From Pseudomonadota bacterium (GTDB taxonomy: Bacteria; Myxococcota_A; UBA9042; GCA-2863065), in assembly GCA_005776585.1 (NCBI GenBank), contig SXOX01000185.1, positions 20,013 to 84,012 on the forward strand: DNA of 64,000 nucleotides, read 5' to 3'. The notes beneath the pieces were generated by a model that was given only the letters and a program-made list of their open reading frames with translations, made no database searches and had not been told where the DNA came from. The translations under genes were made by a program, and so were the position numbers. How positions within the stretch are numbered: position 1 is the stretch's first letter; every line of letters starts with the position of its first letter. Below, piece after piece: positions 26,980-35,393 of the stretch.

Positions 26980-27420
26980 ATGGGTCAGAGCCATCACCGC
27001 CGACGCCTGCCCGCCGCGTTCGTCTCGCTGCTGCTCGTCGCGGCATGTAGCGAAGCGAGCCTGACGGAGCGCCTCGAGAGCTGTCGAGAGGCCGCCAAGG
27101 ACAAGGAGCGGCTGGACGAGGCCCTCGGATGTTTCACGGCGTCGTCGCGCTCGCTGCTCCGCTCCCTCGTGCTGCAGGAGAAGCAGACCGGCGGGACGCT
27201 CACGTACTTCGCGGGGCTCGGCGGGCTGGTGGACTTCGACGCCGTCGTCGGGAGCCCCACGTACGTCGGAAAGCTGGCGCTCGTCACGGTCACGACCAAG
27301 GCCAAGGAGCGGCAGACCCTGCTGATGGTCAATGAAGGAGACGTGTGGGTATTGGATCCGCTGGAGCTGCCGGCGTTTTGGGCACCGCTCGACGCGGCGG
27401 CGTCCGAGGGGGGCGGATGA
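26980..27420 (+). CDS. Small lipoprotein, second of three related
   Basis: 146 residues from the ATG at 26980. The signal HHRRRLPAAFVSLLLVAAC has a basic start and a lipobox. The mature protein (ERLESCREAAKDKERLDEALGCFTASSRSLLRSLV, then a beta-rich half QTLLMVNEGDVWVLDPLEL) has the helix-then-sheet order of NTF2-like folds and resembles its two neighbours in layout. Its stop overlaps the next start (ATGA). Function unknown. Confidence 0.75.
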   Translation: MGQSHHRRRLPAAFVSLLLVAACSEASLTERLESCREAAKDKERLDEALGCFTASSRSLLRSLVLQEKQTGGTLTYFAGLGGLVDFDAVVGSPTYVGKLALVTVTTKAKERQTLLMVNEGDVWVLDPLELPAFWAPLDAAASEGGG

Positions 27421-27896
27421 CGCGCGCGACCAGATGGGGCCTGGGGCTCGTGCTCCTGCTCGCCGCGTGCAAGGAGGAGCCGAGCAAGGCCTACGACCGC
27501 CTGGTCTTCTTCGCGAAGATGGGCAACGAAGAGGCCTTCCTCGACGGCTTCACCGAGCGGAGTCGGCCACTCGTCCGTACGGTGCTCGCCTTGCGGCGCA
27601 CCTATGGAGACGACGTGAACAAAGACTCGGATCCCTACCTCGCGCTGGTCATGGACGAGGTCGAGAGCACCGAGATCGAGACGCAGTCGTTGCAGCGCGA
27701 CCTGCACGAGAGGACCAAGACCGCCGAAGAGGGCTTGGAGAAGGTCGAGCGCCGCGTCGCCACGCTCACGGTCAAGAAGGGCCCCATCAAGCGCCGCGTC
27801 AAGATGATCGAGCTCAAGGACGGCTGGAAGATCGACGCCTTTGACCTCCAGGAGCTGTGGCAGAAGGACCCCAAGGCCTTCTCGAGCCGCGACTGA
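27417..27896 (+). CDS. Small lipoprotein, third of three related
   Basis: 159 residues; the ATG at 27417 overlaps the preceding stop. The signal RWGLGLVLLLAAC is followed by KAYDRLVFFAKMGNEEAFLDGFTERSRPLVRTVLAL, closely paralleling the start of the two upstream lipoproteins, and ends in KKGPIKRRVKMIELKDGWKIDAFDLQELW, a typical last strand pair of NTF2-like proteins. The middle is a charged helix (~80-110). The gene is followed 7 nt later by a membrane pseudokinase. Function unknown. Confidence 0.78.
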   Translation: MTRATRWGLGLVLLLAACKEEPSKAYDRLVFFAKMGNEEAFLDGFTERSRPLVRTVLALRRTYGDDVNKDSDPYLALVMDEVESTEIETQSLQRDLHERTKTAEEGLEKVERRVATLTVKKGPIKRRVKMIELKDGWKIDAFDLQELWQKDPKAFSSRD

Positions 27897-27903
27897 GCGG
27901 CGC

Positions 27904-29253
27904 ATGGGAGCGCTCGCGCGACACCACCTCCAGTCGCTGCTCGCGGTGCGACCGCTCGAACGCCTCTATTCGGGGCGGGCCAATGACGGAGGGGCCGATG
28001 TGCTCGTCCATCAGGTCCTACCGGGCCTCCCCGCGATCGAGTGTCCGGCCGCAAGCCGCCTGTTCCTCGAGCACTTCGGGCGCCGCGCCGCGCTGAGCGA
28101 TCCGGGGACCTTGCCGGCCCGCGAGGTCGCCGCCCGCGAGGACGGCCCCTTCTACTACGTGACGGACGTGCCTTCGGGGACCACGCTGGGTGAGCTGCTG
28201 CGCGCCGCCGGGTCGCTGCCGGTGCCCGTGGCCGCGGCCGTGACGATCGCCATCGGGAACCGACTCGAGCACGCGCACGCCGCCGGTCTGTTCCACTGGG
28301 CCCTGCACCGCGACGCGGTCCTGCTCACGCCGGACGGGCAGACGACGGTCCTCGACCTGGGTCTCGTCCCCTTCCTGGATGCCTGCGCGCCCGATCGCCT
28401 TCGCCAGGCGCGGTCGATGTGGGACATCCTCTTCCCCGATCCCGGCGCGGTCGCGCCCGAGCTCTTGGCGGGAGAGCCGCTCGGCAGGGCCACGGACGTC
28501 TACGGCTTGGGCGCGCTGCTGTATCTGCTGGTGACTGCCGTAAGTCCGTATCCAGGGCGTGCCATGATGGCCATGAACGCGATCCTCGGGAGTCGTCGCC
28601 TTCCAGACCCCCGCCGCGAGATGCCCAACCTGTCACCCGAGATCGCCGAGCTCGCGATGGCCTGTATCGCGCGGCGGCCCGAGGAGCGACCCGGGTCGAT
28701 TGGCGAGGTGCTCGCCGCGTTGCAGCGCCACGCAGCCACTCTGCCCGACGCGCTGCGGTCCTATGGCTCCGTGCTCTCGACGACGCCGTACTCGACGCGC
28801 TACACCCCGCGCCTGCGCCTGGTCGCCGGTGGCGCCGAGGCCGCGGACGCCAGCCCGCCGGAGGAGCCGGCTCCGGTCGTCGTGGCTCTCTTTCGTCAGC
28901 CGGCCGCTCAGCCTGGCCGCTCGCCCGAGGCGGCGCTGCTGACGCAGATGACCACCGAGCAGCGCACGCTCTACCTCGCGGCCGGAAACCGGCGTGCTGG
29001 GGCAAGTGAGCTGAGCGCAACGCGCCTACAGCGCCGCCTGGAGATTCGGCGTGGCGCCATCGTCGGAGCGCTCGTGGCGCTCGTGTTGTTGGTCACCGGG
29101 CTTCCGGCATGGCTCGACAGGCAGTCGCAACCTGCGCCAGCGGCGGGTACGGCACGGGGGGCGACCGTGACGACTCCGCCCCCACTCGGAGCGCGCCGCG
29201 AGGCGGACGACGGCGACCGCGCCGATCGACGCTCCATCGTGCTGTACCGCTGA
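27904..29253 (+). CDS. Membrane-anchored pseudokinase
   Basis: 449 residues from the ATG at 27904. The kinase fold is recognisable mainly from its C-lobe: VAPELLAGEPLGRATDVYGLGALLYLLVTAVSPYPG (APE-like and helix F), IAELAMACIARRPEERPGSIGEVLAAL (helix H/I, RP-x3-RP-like). Catalytic residues are gone: the VAIK lysine site reads VLVHQVL, the HRD-KxxN loop reads HWALHRDAVLL, and DFG reads DLG. A membrane helix (GAIVGALVALVLLVTGLPAWL, ~362-382) is followed by a Pro-rich C-terminal tail. It is clearly a pseudokinase, and follows the three small lipoprotein genes in a likely operon (gap 7 nt). It may sense or scaffold across the membrane. Confidence 0.85.
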   Translation: MGALARHHLQSLLAVRPLERLYSGRANDGGADVLVHQVLPGLPAIECPAASRLFLEHFGRRAALSDPGTLPAREVAAREDGPFYYVTDVPSGTTLGELLRAAGSLPVPVAAAVTIAIGNRLEHAHAAGLFHWALHRDAVLLTPDGQTTVLDLGLVPFLDACAPDRLRQARSMWDILFPDPGAVAPELLAGEPLGRATDVYGLGALLYLLVTAVSPYPGRAMMAMNAILGSRRLPDPRREMPNLSPEIAELAMACIARRPEERPGSIGEVLAALQRHAATLPDALRSYGSVLSTTPYSTRYTPRLRLVAGGAEAADASPPEEPAPVVVALFRQPAAQPGRSPEAALLTQMTTEQRTLYLAAGNRRAGASELSATRLQRRLEIRRGAIVGALVALVLLVTGLPAWLDRQSQPAPAAGTARGATVTTPPPLGARREADDGDRADRRSIVLYR

Positions 29254-29273
29254 AGCGAACCCCGCGCGGTCTG

Positions 29274-30827
29274 CTACTTCACAGGAGCCGCGTCGACCGG
29301 CTTCTTCTTGACCCACTCGTCGAAGTGGAGCTGTAGCGAGATCTGGAGCTGGTGGACCTGCGACTCGAACTTGCCGGCGTTGGCGGGCACGCCCGTGAGG
29401 CCGTCGCAGTACTTCGGGCACGTCGCGAACGGCCGCTGCTGGAAGACCTTGCCATCCTCCTCGGCGACTTCGCGGGTGAGCTGGTGGATGAACATGTACG
29501 CGATCGACAGGTCGACGCCCCAATGCGTGAAGCGAAAGCCCGTGCCCACGCCGAAGCGGTCCCACGAGAGGAAGTCGAGGTTGGTGTACTGCGGGGGGAT
29601 CGCGCCGCTCTCGAAGAGGCCGCCGAGCGACCAGGAGAACCAGTTGGGCACCGCGTTCCACGTGCCGCCGAGGCGCACGCTGTAGGTGTCCCGCCATCGC
29701 TTGTCGAGGCTGATGTTCGTCAGGTCCGTGATGGGGACCGGATAGAACGGCGAGCTCGGGTCCTGCGCGTTGGGCGTCTTCACGCCGGCCTTGCCCGTGA
29801 GCTTGACGTCGAACGCCTTGATGGCGCTCCAGGCCTCGTAGACGAAGTTGAGCTCCAGATCGAAGACCTCGTGACCATCGGGAGCCAGGTGCCGATAGCG
29901 GGCGCCGAGCCGCGCGTCCATGGGGATCGACAGCGCGATCTCGGCGTCGCCATTCTCGAGGACAGGCTCGGCATCCTTGTTCCCGACGAGCGTGATGCCT
30001 TCGACCGAGGCCAGCTTGACCTTGCCCTTGGGCTTCATGAAGACCGGCACGAGCCGTGCGGACGCGCCGATCTCGAACTGTGGGATGGGCCGCCACCAGC
30101 CGCCCCAGATCATGCTGAAGGCGCTATGGAACTTGAGATCCAGCGTGCTGAGCAGGTCGAACGTGGAGTAGTACGGCACGACACCGCCCGACGGGATGCC
30201 GTGAACCACGAGGCCAAACTCGCTCTTGGGCATGTCCGCGATCTGAAACGTGGCGCCGATGGCCCACTTCTCCTTCTCGCCGTACGCAAACGACAGCGAG
30301 TAGTACAGCAGGAGCATGTCCATGCTGGTCAGCATGTAGCGCTGGCCGCCGAGTTGGGGCAGCTCGACTTTGCCGAACGCGTTGGGGCCATACACGCCGA
30401 GCGCGAAGTGCCAGTTCTTCAGGCCGAAGTCCGAGCCGAGCCCGAGCATGGCGCCCAGGGGGAAGAGCTTGTTCTTGGGCCGAATGGTCTCCAGCGGGTC
30501 ACCCGGATAGGTCGGCGCGACGTTCTTGGCCGCGTTGCCGCCAAACTCCGTGAGCTGCGTGGTCAGGTCCATGCCCGAGGGCGCCCGAGTGAACGCGAAG
30601 TCGTGCCACATGAGGTTGTCGGAGAGGTAGAGGTGCGTACCGTCGAGCCGCAGCAGACCCGCGGGGTTGAGCGCCAGCGCCGTCAGGTCGTCGACGCCGA
30701 CCGTCCACGCGCCGCCGCGCCCCATGGCACGCGCGCCGTGCTCGGGGAACTCGAAGCCGCCGGCCGAAGCCACGGAGCCGCTGAGCGCGCCGAGCAGAAT
30801 ACTCAGCACGAGCCGTTGAGTACGCAT
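29274..30827 (-). CDS. FadL/TodX (OmpP1) family outer-membrane transporter
   Basis: 517 residues from the ATG at 30827, preceded by GGGAGG; the track start is 11 codons upstream without a site. A cleavable signal peptide (LVLSILLGALSGSVASA) is followed by GGFEFPEHGARAMGRGGAWTVGVDDLTALALNPAGLLRLDG. This is the FadL N-terminal hallmark, a plug segment with the NPA motif. The rest alternates as expected for a 14-stranded beta-barrel and ends in LQISLQLHFDEWVKKKPVDAAPVK, so the C-terminal aromatic is followed by a short tail. FadL proteins let long-chain fatty acids or other hydrophobic compounds diffuse across the outer membrane. The crotonase gene is divergent, 92 bp away, which supports a role in lipid uptake. 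Confidence 0.9.
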   Translation of the reverse strand: MRTQRLVLSILLGALSGSVASAGGFEFPEHGARAMGRGGAWTVGVDDLTALALNPAGLLRLDGTHLYLSDNLMWHDFAFTRAPSGMDLTTQLTEFGGNAAKNVAPTYPGDPLETIRPKNKLFPLGAMLGLGSDFGLKNWHFALGVYGPNAFGKVELPQLGGQRYMLTSMDMLLLYYSLSFAYGEKEKWAIGATFQIADMPKSEFGLVVHGIPSGGVVPYYSTFDLLSTLDLKFHSAFSMIWGGWWRPIPQFEIGASARLVPVFMKPKGKVKLASVEGITLVGNKDAEPVLENGDAEIALSIPMDARLGARYRHLAPDGHEVFDLELNFVYEAWSAIKAFDVKLTGKAGVKTPNAQDPSSPFYPVPITDLTNISLDKRWRDTYSVRLGGTWNAVPNWFSWSLGGLFESGAIPPQYTNLDFLSWDRFGVGTGFRFTHWGVDLSIAYMFIHQLTREVAEEDGKVFQQRPFATCPKYCDGLTGVPANAGKFESQVHQLQISLQLHFDEWVKKKPVDAAPVK

Positions 30828-30919
30828 CTGGAGACCTCCCTCGCCTGCCGTGGGTAGCATCGCCCGTGGCCCAGGTCAACGGGCTGGCGTCGCGACGCGA
30901 CACCCGGTATGCCCGCGGC

Positions 30920-31684
30920 ATGAGCCTTCGCGTCGAACGTCAGGGACCCGTGACCACGGTCATCCTGTGCCGCCCCGCGGTACGCAACGCCATCGATCAC
31001 GCCACGGCGGTCGCGCTCGCCGACGCCTTTCGGGAATTCGACGCCGACGAGAGCGCCTCCGTCGCGGTCCTCTTTGGCGAGGGCGGCACGTTCTGCGCGG
31101 GGGCCGATCTCAAGGCCATCGCGTCGAGCACGCCGAATCGGGTCGCGCTCGACGGCGACGGGCCGCTGGGACCGACCCGATTGCGGCTCAGCAAGCCGGT
31201 CATCGCAGCGGTCGCGGGACACGCGGTCGCCGGCGGGCTCGAGCTCGCCTGTTGGTGCGACCTGCGCGTCGCCGAGGAGGACGCAGTGTTTGGGGTCTTC
31301 TGTCGCAGGTTCGGCGTCCCGCTCATCGACGGGGGCACGATCCGGCTGCCGCGCCTCATCGGGCAGTCCCGCGCGCTGGATCTTATCCTCACGGGGCGTC
31401 CGGTGGCCGCAGACGAGGCGTTGACGATGGGTCTCGCCAATCGCGTCGTCCCGCGCGGTACGTCCCGCGCGGCCGCAGAGGCCCTCGCGCTCGCGCTGGC
31501 CGCGTTCCCGCAGGCCTGCCTGCGCAACGACCGCGCCTCCGTGCACGAACAGTGGGACCTCGGCCTGGACGACGCGCTCGTCAACGAGGTGCGCCACGGC
31601 GCCGCCGTGCTGAGCGGCGAATCCTTGGACGGCGCGGTGCGCTTCACCGCCGGCGCGGGTCGGCACGGCCGCTTCGGCGACTGA
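30920..31684 (+). CDS. Enoyl-CoA hydratase/isomerase (crotonase) family protein
   Basis: 254 residues from the ATG at 30920, the point where family similarity begins; the track GTG at 30866 would add 18 residues. The two oxyanion-hole segments are present: FCAGADLKAIAS (~60) and AAVAGHAVAGGLELACWCDLR (~95-112). The first catalytic Glu (GGLEL) is kept. The second, usually in FG-x-PE, is replaced: FGVFCRRFGVPLIDGGTIRLPRLIG. It is therefore probably not a classical hydratase; isomerase or another crotonase chemistry is possible. FadL is encoded divergently, consistent with fatty-acid metabolism. Confidence 0.88.
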   Translation: MSLRVERQGPVTTVILCRPAVRNAIDHATAVALADAFREFDADESASVAVLFGEGGTFCAGADLKAIASSTPNRVALDGDGPLGPTRLRLSKPVIAAVAGHAVAGGLELACWCDLRVAEEDAVFGVFCRRFGVPLIDGGTIRLPRLIGQSRALDLILTGRPVAADEALTMGLANRVVPRGTSRAAAEALALALAAFPQACLRNDRASVHEQWDLGLDDALVNEVRHGAAVLSGESLDGAVRFTAGAGRHGRFGD

Positions 31685-31746
31685 GGGCCGCGCGACGGCG
31701 CGAATTCCGCTGCAATCGCAGCAATTTCCGCACGGCGGACAACCAT

Positions 31747-31774
31747 TGACACGGGGCTCGCGGGTGCTATCTTG
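31747..31774 (+). promoter_or_regulatory. Sigma-70-type promoter for the 285-aa lipoprotein gene
   Basis: A perfect TTGACA, a 16-nt spacer, then TATCTT. The expected transcription start at ~31781 gives a ~40-nt leader that ends in GGAGGAAGC before the ATG at 31821. Confidence 0.6.
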
Positions 31775-31820
31775 CGCCGGCTCAAAGGGCCGGTAGAGGC
31801 GGAACGAGCGCGGAGGAAGC

Positions 31821-32678
31821 ATGCGAACGCTGAAGATGACGATGATGATGACGGTGGCTGTGTTCGGGCTCGGCTGCGGCACGCTGGGCGGGCTCGGCAA
31901 GGGCCTCGGCGGTGCCACGGGCGTGGGCACTCAGAAGGACTACGTCGCGGAGGCGGAGAAGCACATGCTGGGCCTGAAGGCGGACTACGTTCTGCTCATG
32001 GGCGTCCAGCAGACGGTCGATCAGAAGGCGGACCTCTTCACGCGCGTGCCCGACGGCCTCAAGTTCCTCCAGGTCAACTGGAAGCAGTTCGAGGGCGAGC
32101 TCACCAGCTGCTGGAACACGCCCATCGAGACGATTCAGTCGGTCAAGGGCTCCTCGGTCGATGCGATCGAGGCCGGCAAGGCCTACCGGAGCAATGGCGT
32201 CTACCATGACCTCAAGTCCGTGCAGCTCACGGCGCAAAACGGCATCGATCGCGTCAAGCAGTGCCCCGGAGTCCTCGCAGCCGAGGTCAAGGGCTTCCCC
32301 AAGAAGACCGCGGACACCGCCAAGGCGTGGGCTCAGGAGCGGCTCAAGATCCTGAACGACCTGCGCGTGCTCATCAAGCAGGAGGTGCCCGATCGCGCCA
32401 AGGCCGTCGGCAACCGCGTGCTCGACACGCCCACGCAGATCGGCGGCGTCCTCGCCGAGGCGCAGGGCGCCTTCGAGGTGCTCAAGAAGAACCCGCTCGC
32501 CAACGACGGCGACCGCGCCAAGATGCAGGGCCAGCTCGACACGCTCAAGCGCATGCAGGGCGAGGCTCAGGACCTCGGCAACACGGTGCAGCGCGACGCC
32601 ATGGTGATCCCGGGCAAGAGCGCGGAGACGGGCACCAAGCTCGTCAACAACTTCAAGACGATCGGCCGGAAGAAGTAG
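31821..32678 (+). CDS. Lipoprotein of unknown function, largely alpha-helical
   Basis: 285 residues; the ATG is preceded by GGAGGA at ideal spacing. The signal MTMMMTVAVFGLGC ends in a lipobox, then comes a glycine-rich linker (GTLGGLGKGLGGATGVG). The mature part is mostly amphipathic helix rich in Lys, Asp and Gln (YVAEAEKHMLGLKADYVLLMGVQ; RDRAKMQGQLDTLKRMQGEAQDLGNTVQ), likely a helical bundle or coiled coil. I recognise no family. Its last 26 nt overlap the 3' end of the convergent RNase G gene. Confidence 0.78.
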   Translation: MRTLKMTMMMTVAVFGLGCGTLGGLGKGLGGATGVGTQKDYVAEAEKHMLGLKADYVLLMGVQQTVDQKADLFTRVPDGLKFLQVNWKQFEGELTSCWNTPIETIQSVKGSSVDAIEAGKAYRSNGVYHDLKSVQLTAQNGIDRVKQCPGVLAAEVKGFPKKTADTAKAWAQERLKILNDLRVLIKQEVPDRAKAVGNRVLDTPTQIGGVLAEAQGAFEVLKKNPLANDGDRAKMQGQLDTLKRMQGEAQDLGNTVQRDAMVIPGKSAETGTKLVNNFKTIGRKK

Positions 32679-34155
32679 AGCGCGATCGAACCTCGAAGCG
32701 CTCGGGGTGCGGCGACGCGCCCTGAGCCACCTCGACGGGCCGGCCGACACGCGCGCCAAGCTCCGTCAAGACCGCTCCAAACCGTGCCAGAAGCACCGCG
32801 GATACCGCGGCCGGAACCTCCAACGTGAGACCCTCGATGTCGGGGCGTGACGCGATCACCTCGCGAGCCCGTGACAGGGCGCGAACGGCGACCTCTTCGG
32901 GTCGCAGCGTCTTGCCACGACCGTCGCAGGTCGGACACGCCTCGGTCAGCGTCGCCGACAACGGCTCCCGTTCGCGCTTGCGGGTCAGCTCGATGAGGCC
33001 CAGCCGCGACATCGGCATCACGTGCGTGCGCTCGCGATCGCGCGAGAGCGCCTGTACGAGCGCGTCTTGGATGCGCACCTGGTTGCCGGGCTCGGTCATG
33101 TCGATGAAGTCGATGACGACGATGCCGCCGATGTTGCGGAGCCGGAGCTGCCGCGCGATCTCGGGGACGGCCTCCAGGTTGATGCGGAGCGCCGTCTGCT
33201 CGAAGCTGCTCGTGCGGCCGACGTTGCGCCCGGAGTTGACGTCGACGGCCGTCAGCGCCTCGGCCTCGTCGAAGCAGAGGTAGGCGCCGCTCTTCATCCA
33301 CACCTTGCGGTCACGGGCCCGCGCCAGCTCCGTGTCGACGCCAAAGCGTGAGAACAGCGACGGCACGGTCCCTTCGAGGCGAAGCAGCGGCAGCAGGCTC
33401 GGCAACGACTCGGAGAGGAACACCTGGAGTCGCTGGAGCTCGGCTGGGTCGTCGACCAGGATGGCGTCACAGTCGCTCGTGACGAGGTCCCGGATTGCGG
33501 TGCGGCTGAGGTCGAGCTCTTCGTGCAGCAGGGCGGGAGCCGTCGTCGAGGCGGCGCGCGCGGAGATGGCGCGCCAAAGCGCCTGGAGGTACGCAACGTC
33601 GGCGGCAAACGCCTCTTCGGTCAGTCCCTCGGCGGCCGTGCGACTGATGAGACCGCCCTCGTCGGTGCGCAGGCTCTCGCCCAAGCGCCGGAGCCGCTCG
33701 CGCTCGTCGGGATTGGCGATGCGGCGCGAGACGCCGACCATCGGCTGGCCCGGCAAGTAGACGAGGCAGCGACCGGGGAGCGAGACGTGGCTCGTGACCC
33801 GCGCGCCCTTGGTCCCGATGGGATCCTTGGCGATCTGGACGATGAGCTCTTGCCCCTCGACAAGCCGCCGATCGATTGGCGCTTCGCTCGCGCGCTTGCT
33901 CAGGCCCTCGGGGATCGGCGCCTGCGCATCGTCGGCGAGGTCGCCGGCAAAGAGGAACGCGGCGCGCGGCAGGCCAATCTCGACGAACGCGCTCTGCATG
34001 CCGCGCAAGACGCGCACGACGCGGCCCTTGTAGACGCTCCCGACGAGGCGCGAGCCGTCGACGTCCTCGACGAGCGCCTCAACGGTCGAGCCACCCTCCA
34101 GGAACGCGACGCGGCGACGGCAGCCGACGACCGAGATGAGCAGCTGTGTGCGCAC
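32653..34155 (-). CDS. rng: Ribonuclease G (RNase E/G family)
   Basis: 500 residues from a GTG start. The N-terminal S1-like RNA-binding region (VGSVYKGRVVRVLRGMQSAFVEIGLPRAAFLFAGDL) is followed by the DNase I-like catalytic core. Both catalytic aspartates are present: AVDVNSGR (~305) and VVIDFIDM (~346). The Zn-link CPTCDGRGK (~408) mediates dimerisation. The length and absence of a long C-terminal scaffold fit RNase G or a short RNase E. It cleaves single-stranded AU-rich RNA, matures the 5' end of 16S rRNA and degrades mRNA in the cytoplasm. The C-terminus overlaps the convergent lipoprotein gene by 26 nt. Confidence 0.93.
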   Translation of the reverse strand: MRTQLLISVVGCRRRVAFLEGGSTVEALVEDVDGSRLVGSVYKGRVVRVLRGMQSAFVEIGLPRAAFLFAGDLADDAQAPIPEGLSKRASEAPIDRRLVEGQELIVQIAKDPIGTKGARVTSHVSLPGRCLVYLPGQPMVGVSRRIANPDERERLRRLGESLRTDEGGLISRTAAEGLTEEAFAADVAYLQALWRAISARAASTTAPALLHEELDLSRTAIRDLVTSDCDAILVDDPAELQRLQVFLSESLPSLLPLLRLEGTVPSLFSRFGVDTELARARDRKVWMKSGAYLCFDEAEALTAVDVNSGRNVGRTSSFEQTALRINLEAVPEIARQLRLRNIGGIVVIDFIDMTEPGNQVRIQDALVQALSRDRERTHVMPMSRLGLIELTRKREREPLSATLTEACPTCDGRGKTLRPEEVAVRALSRAREVIASRPDIEGLTLEVPAAVSAVLLARFGAVLTELGARVGRPVEVAQGASPHPERFEVRSRSTSSGRSS

Positions 34156-34163
34156 TCCGGCGG

Positions 34164-35336
34164 CTACAGGTGCCGCTTGACGTCGAAGTAGCCGTCGGTG
34201 ATCTCGAGCGTGTTGGTCCCATCAGACAGCGTCCCGCTGAAGATGCCGATGACGCGGCCGCCCTTGCCTTGGAACTTCTGAAGGTCGACGTCGTACTTCG
34301 TGCTTTGATAGGGAAAGCCGCCCTGCGTGCGCTGCGTGCCGTCGCTGTAGAAGATCGTCACGTTGACGTCGCTGGCCTCGCCGCTCTTCCAATGGCTGAA
34401 GTCGAACTCCTCCAGGTTGGCGATGGACAGCTCGATCTTGTGCGGCGTCTTGTCCATCGTGATGCGCAGGTCCTTCTTGGTCGTGACGTAGTTCGCCGAC
34501 AGGTTGTTCGAGAACTTCACCTTGACGCCATTGATGGTCGCACGCGCCGTGTCGAGCGGCTCGAGCTCCGGCAAGGGGCCCTTGTCCTGCTCGAGCTGAG
34601 CGTCGCTCGCGACCGCGCCGTCCTCCAGCGCGACTCCGTCCCCGCCGACCACGTCGGTCGCGGTGATGGGCGTGCACGTCTTGGGGACACAGCCGCCGAC
34701 CTCGGAGAGGCACAGCTCGTCGGTCTTGCAGGTCGTGGTCGTCGTCGAGGTGCCGTCTCCCGCGCACGTCGCGACCTCCGTGGCGCTCTTGCACGAGGTC
34801 GTCCCGGGGCTGCACGTCTTCGGGACGCAGGCGCCCTTGACGCACGCTTCGGTGTCCTGACACTTGGTCGACTTCCACTGTTTGCCCGCCGCGCCACAGG
34901 TCCAGAACTCGCCGTAACCGCAAATCCTTTCGCCCGCGGTGCACTCGATGTTGCGGCAGTCGCCCGCCGCGCACGTCTTGCCGGAGCCGGGCGGGCACGT
35001 GACGGTCGTGAGCGTCCCACTGGAGGTGCATTGCGTCGCCGTCTTGAGATCAGAGGAGCAGGTGCCAAGCCCCGGGTAGGTGCACTCGCGGTCTTCGCAG
35101 CTGCCGGCCTTGCCGCACACCTGGAGTGCGCCGCAGGGGTTCTTCGTGAAGCTCATGGCGTCGGCATTGCACGTGGCGCTGACCGAACCGAAGCAGCGCT
35201 TCTCACCCGGTGTGCACAGCTGACTGGCGCACGTCGGCCCCGTAGGCGCGGGTGCGTCCTCGCCCTTGCAGCCGGTGAGCGCAGCGCACGTCACCATCGT
35301 TATCAAGAGAGCCGCTCGTCGAAATCCACAGGTCAT
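34164..35336 (-). CDS. Cys-rich lipoprotein with C-terminal beta-domain, unknown function
   Basis: Start at the ATG at 35336 with GGAGG 6 nt upstream; 390 residues. The lipobox LTGC is followed by about 190 residues of repeated Cys-rich units of the type CTPGEKRCFGSVSATCNADAMSFTKNPC, CSPGTTSCKSATEVATC, CVPKTCTP. This is a C-x-PG-x3-C pattern common in myxobacterial surface lipoproteins. An acidic linker with VVGGDGVALEDGA precedes a C-terminal beta-rich domain (ATINGVKVKFSNNLSANYVTTKKDLRITMDK...FSGTLSDGTNTLEITDGYFDV). No catalytic motif is seen. It lies 8 nt upstream of the RNase G gene on the same strand. Confidence 0.8.
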   Translation of the reverse strand: MTCGFRRAALLITMVTCAALTGCKGEDAPAPTGPTCASQLCTPGEKRCFGSVSATCNADAMSFTKNPCGALQVCGKAGSCEDRECTYPGLGTCSSDLKTATQCTSSGTLTTVTCPPGSGKTCAAGDCRNIECTAGERICGYGEFWTCGAAGKQWKSTKCQDTEACVKGACVPKTCSPGTTSCKSATEVATCAGDGTSTTTTTCKTDELCLSEVGGCVPKTCTPITATDVVGGDGVALEDGAVASDAQLEQDKGPLPELEPLDTARATINGVKVKFSNNLSANYVTTKKDLRITMDKTPHKIELSIANLEEFDFSHWKSGEASDVNVTIFYSDGTQRTQGGFPYQSTKYDVDLQKFQGKGGRVIGIFSGTLSDGTNTLEITDGYFDVKRHL

Positions 35337-35393
35337 GTTCGCCTCCACGCGCGAGACGTTATCCGATTCGACCGCCGCGAACAAAGGCGAGCG

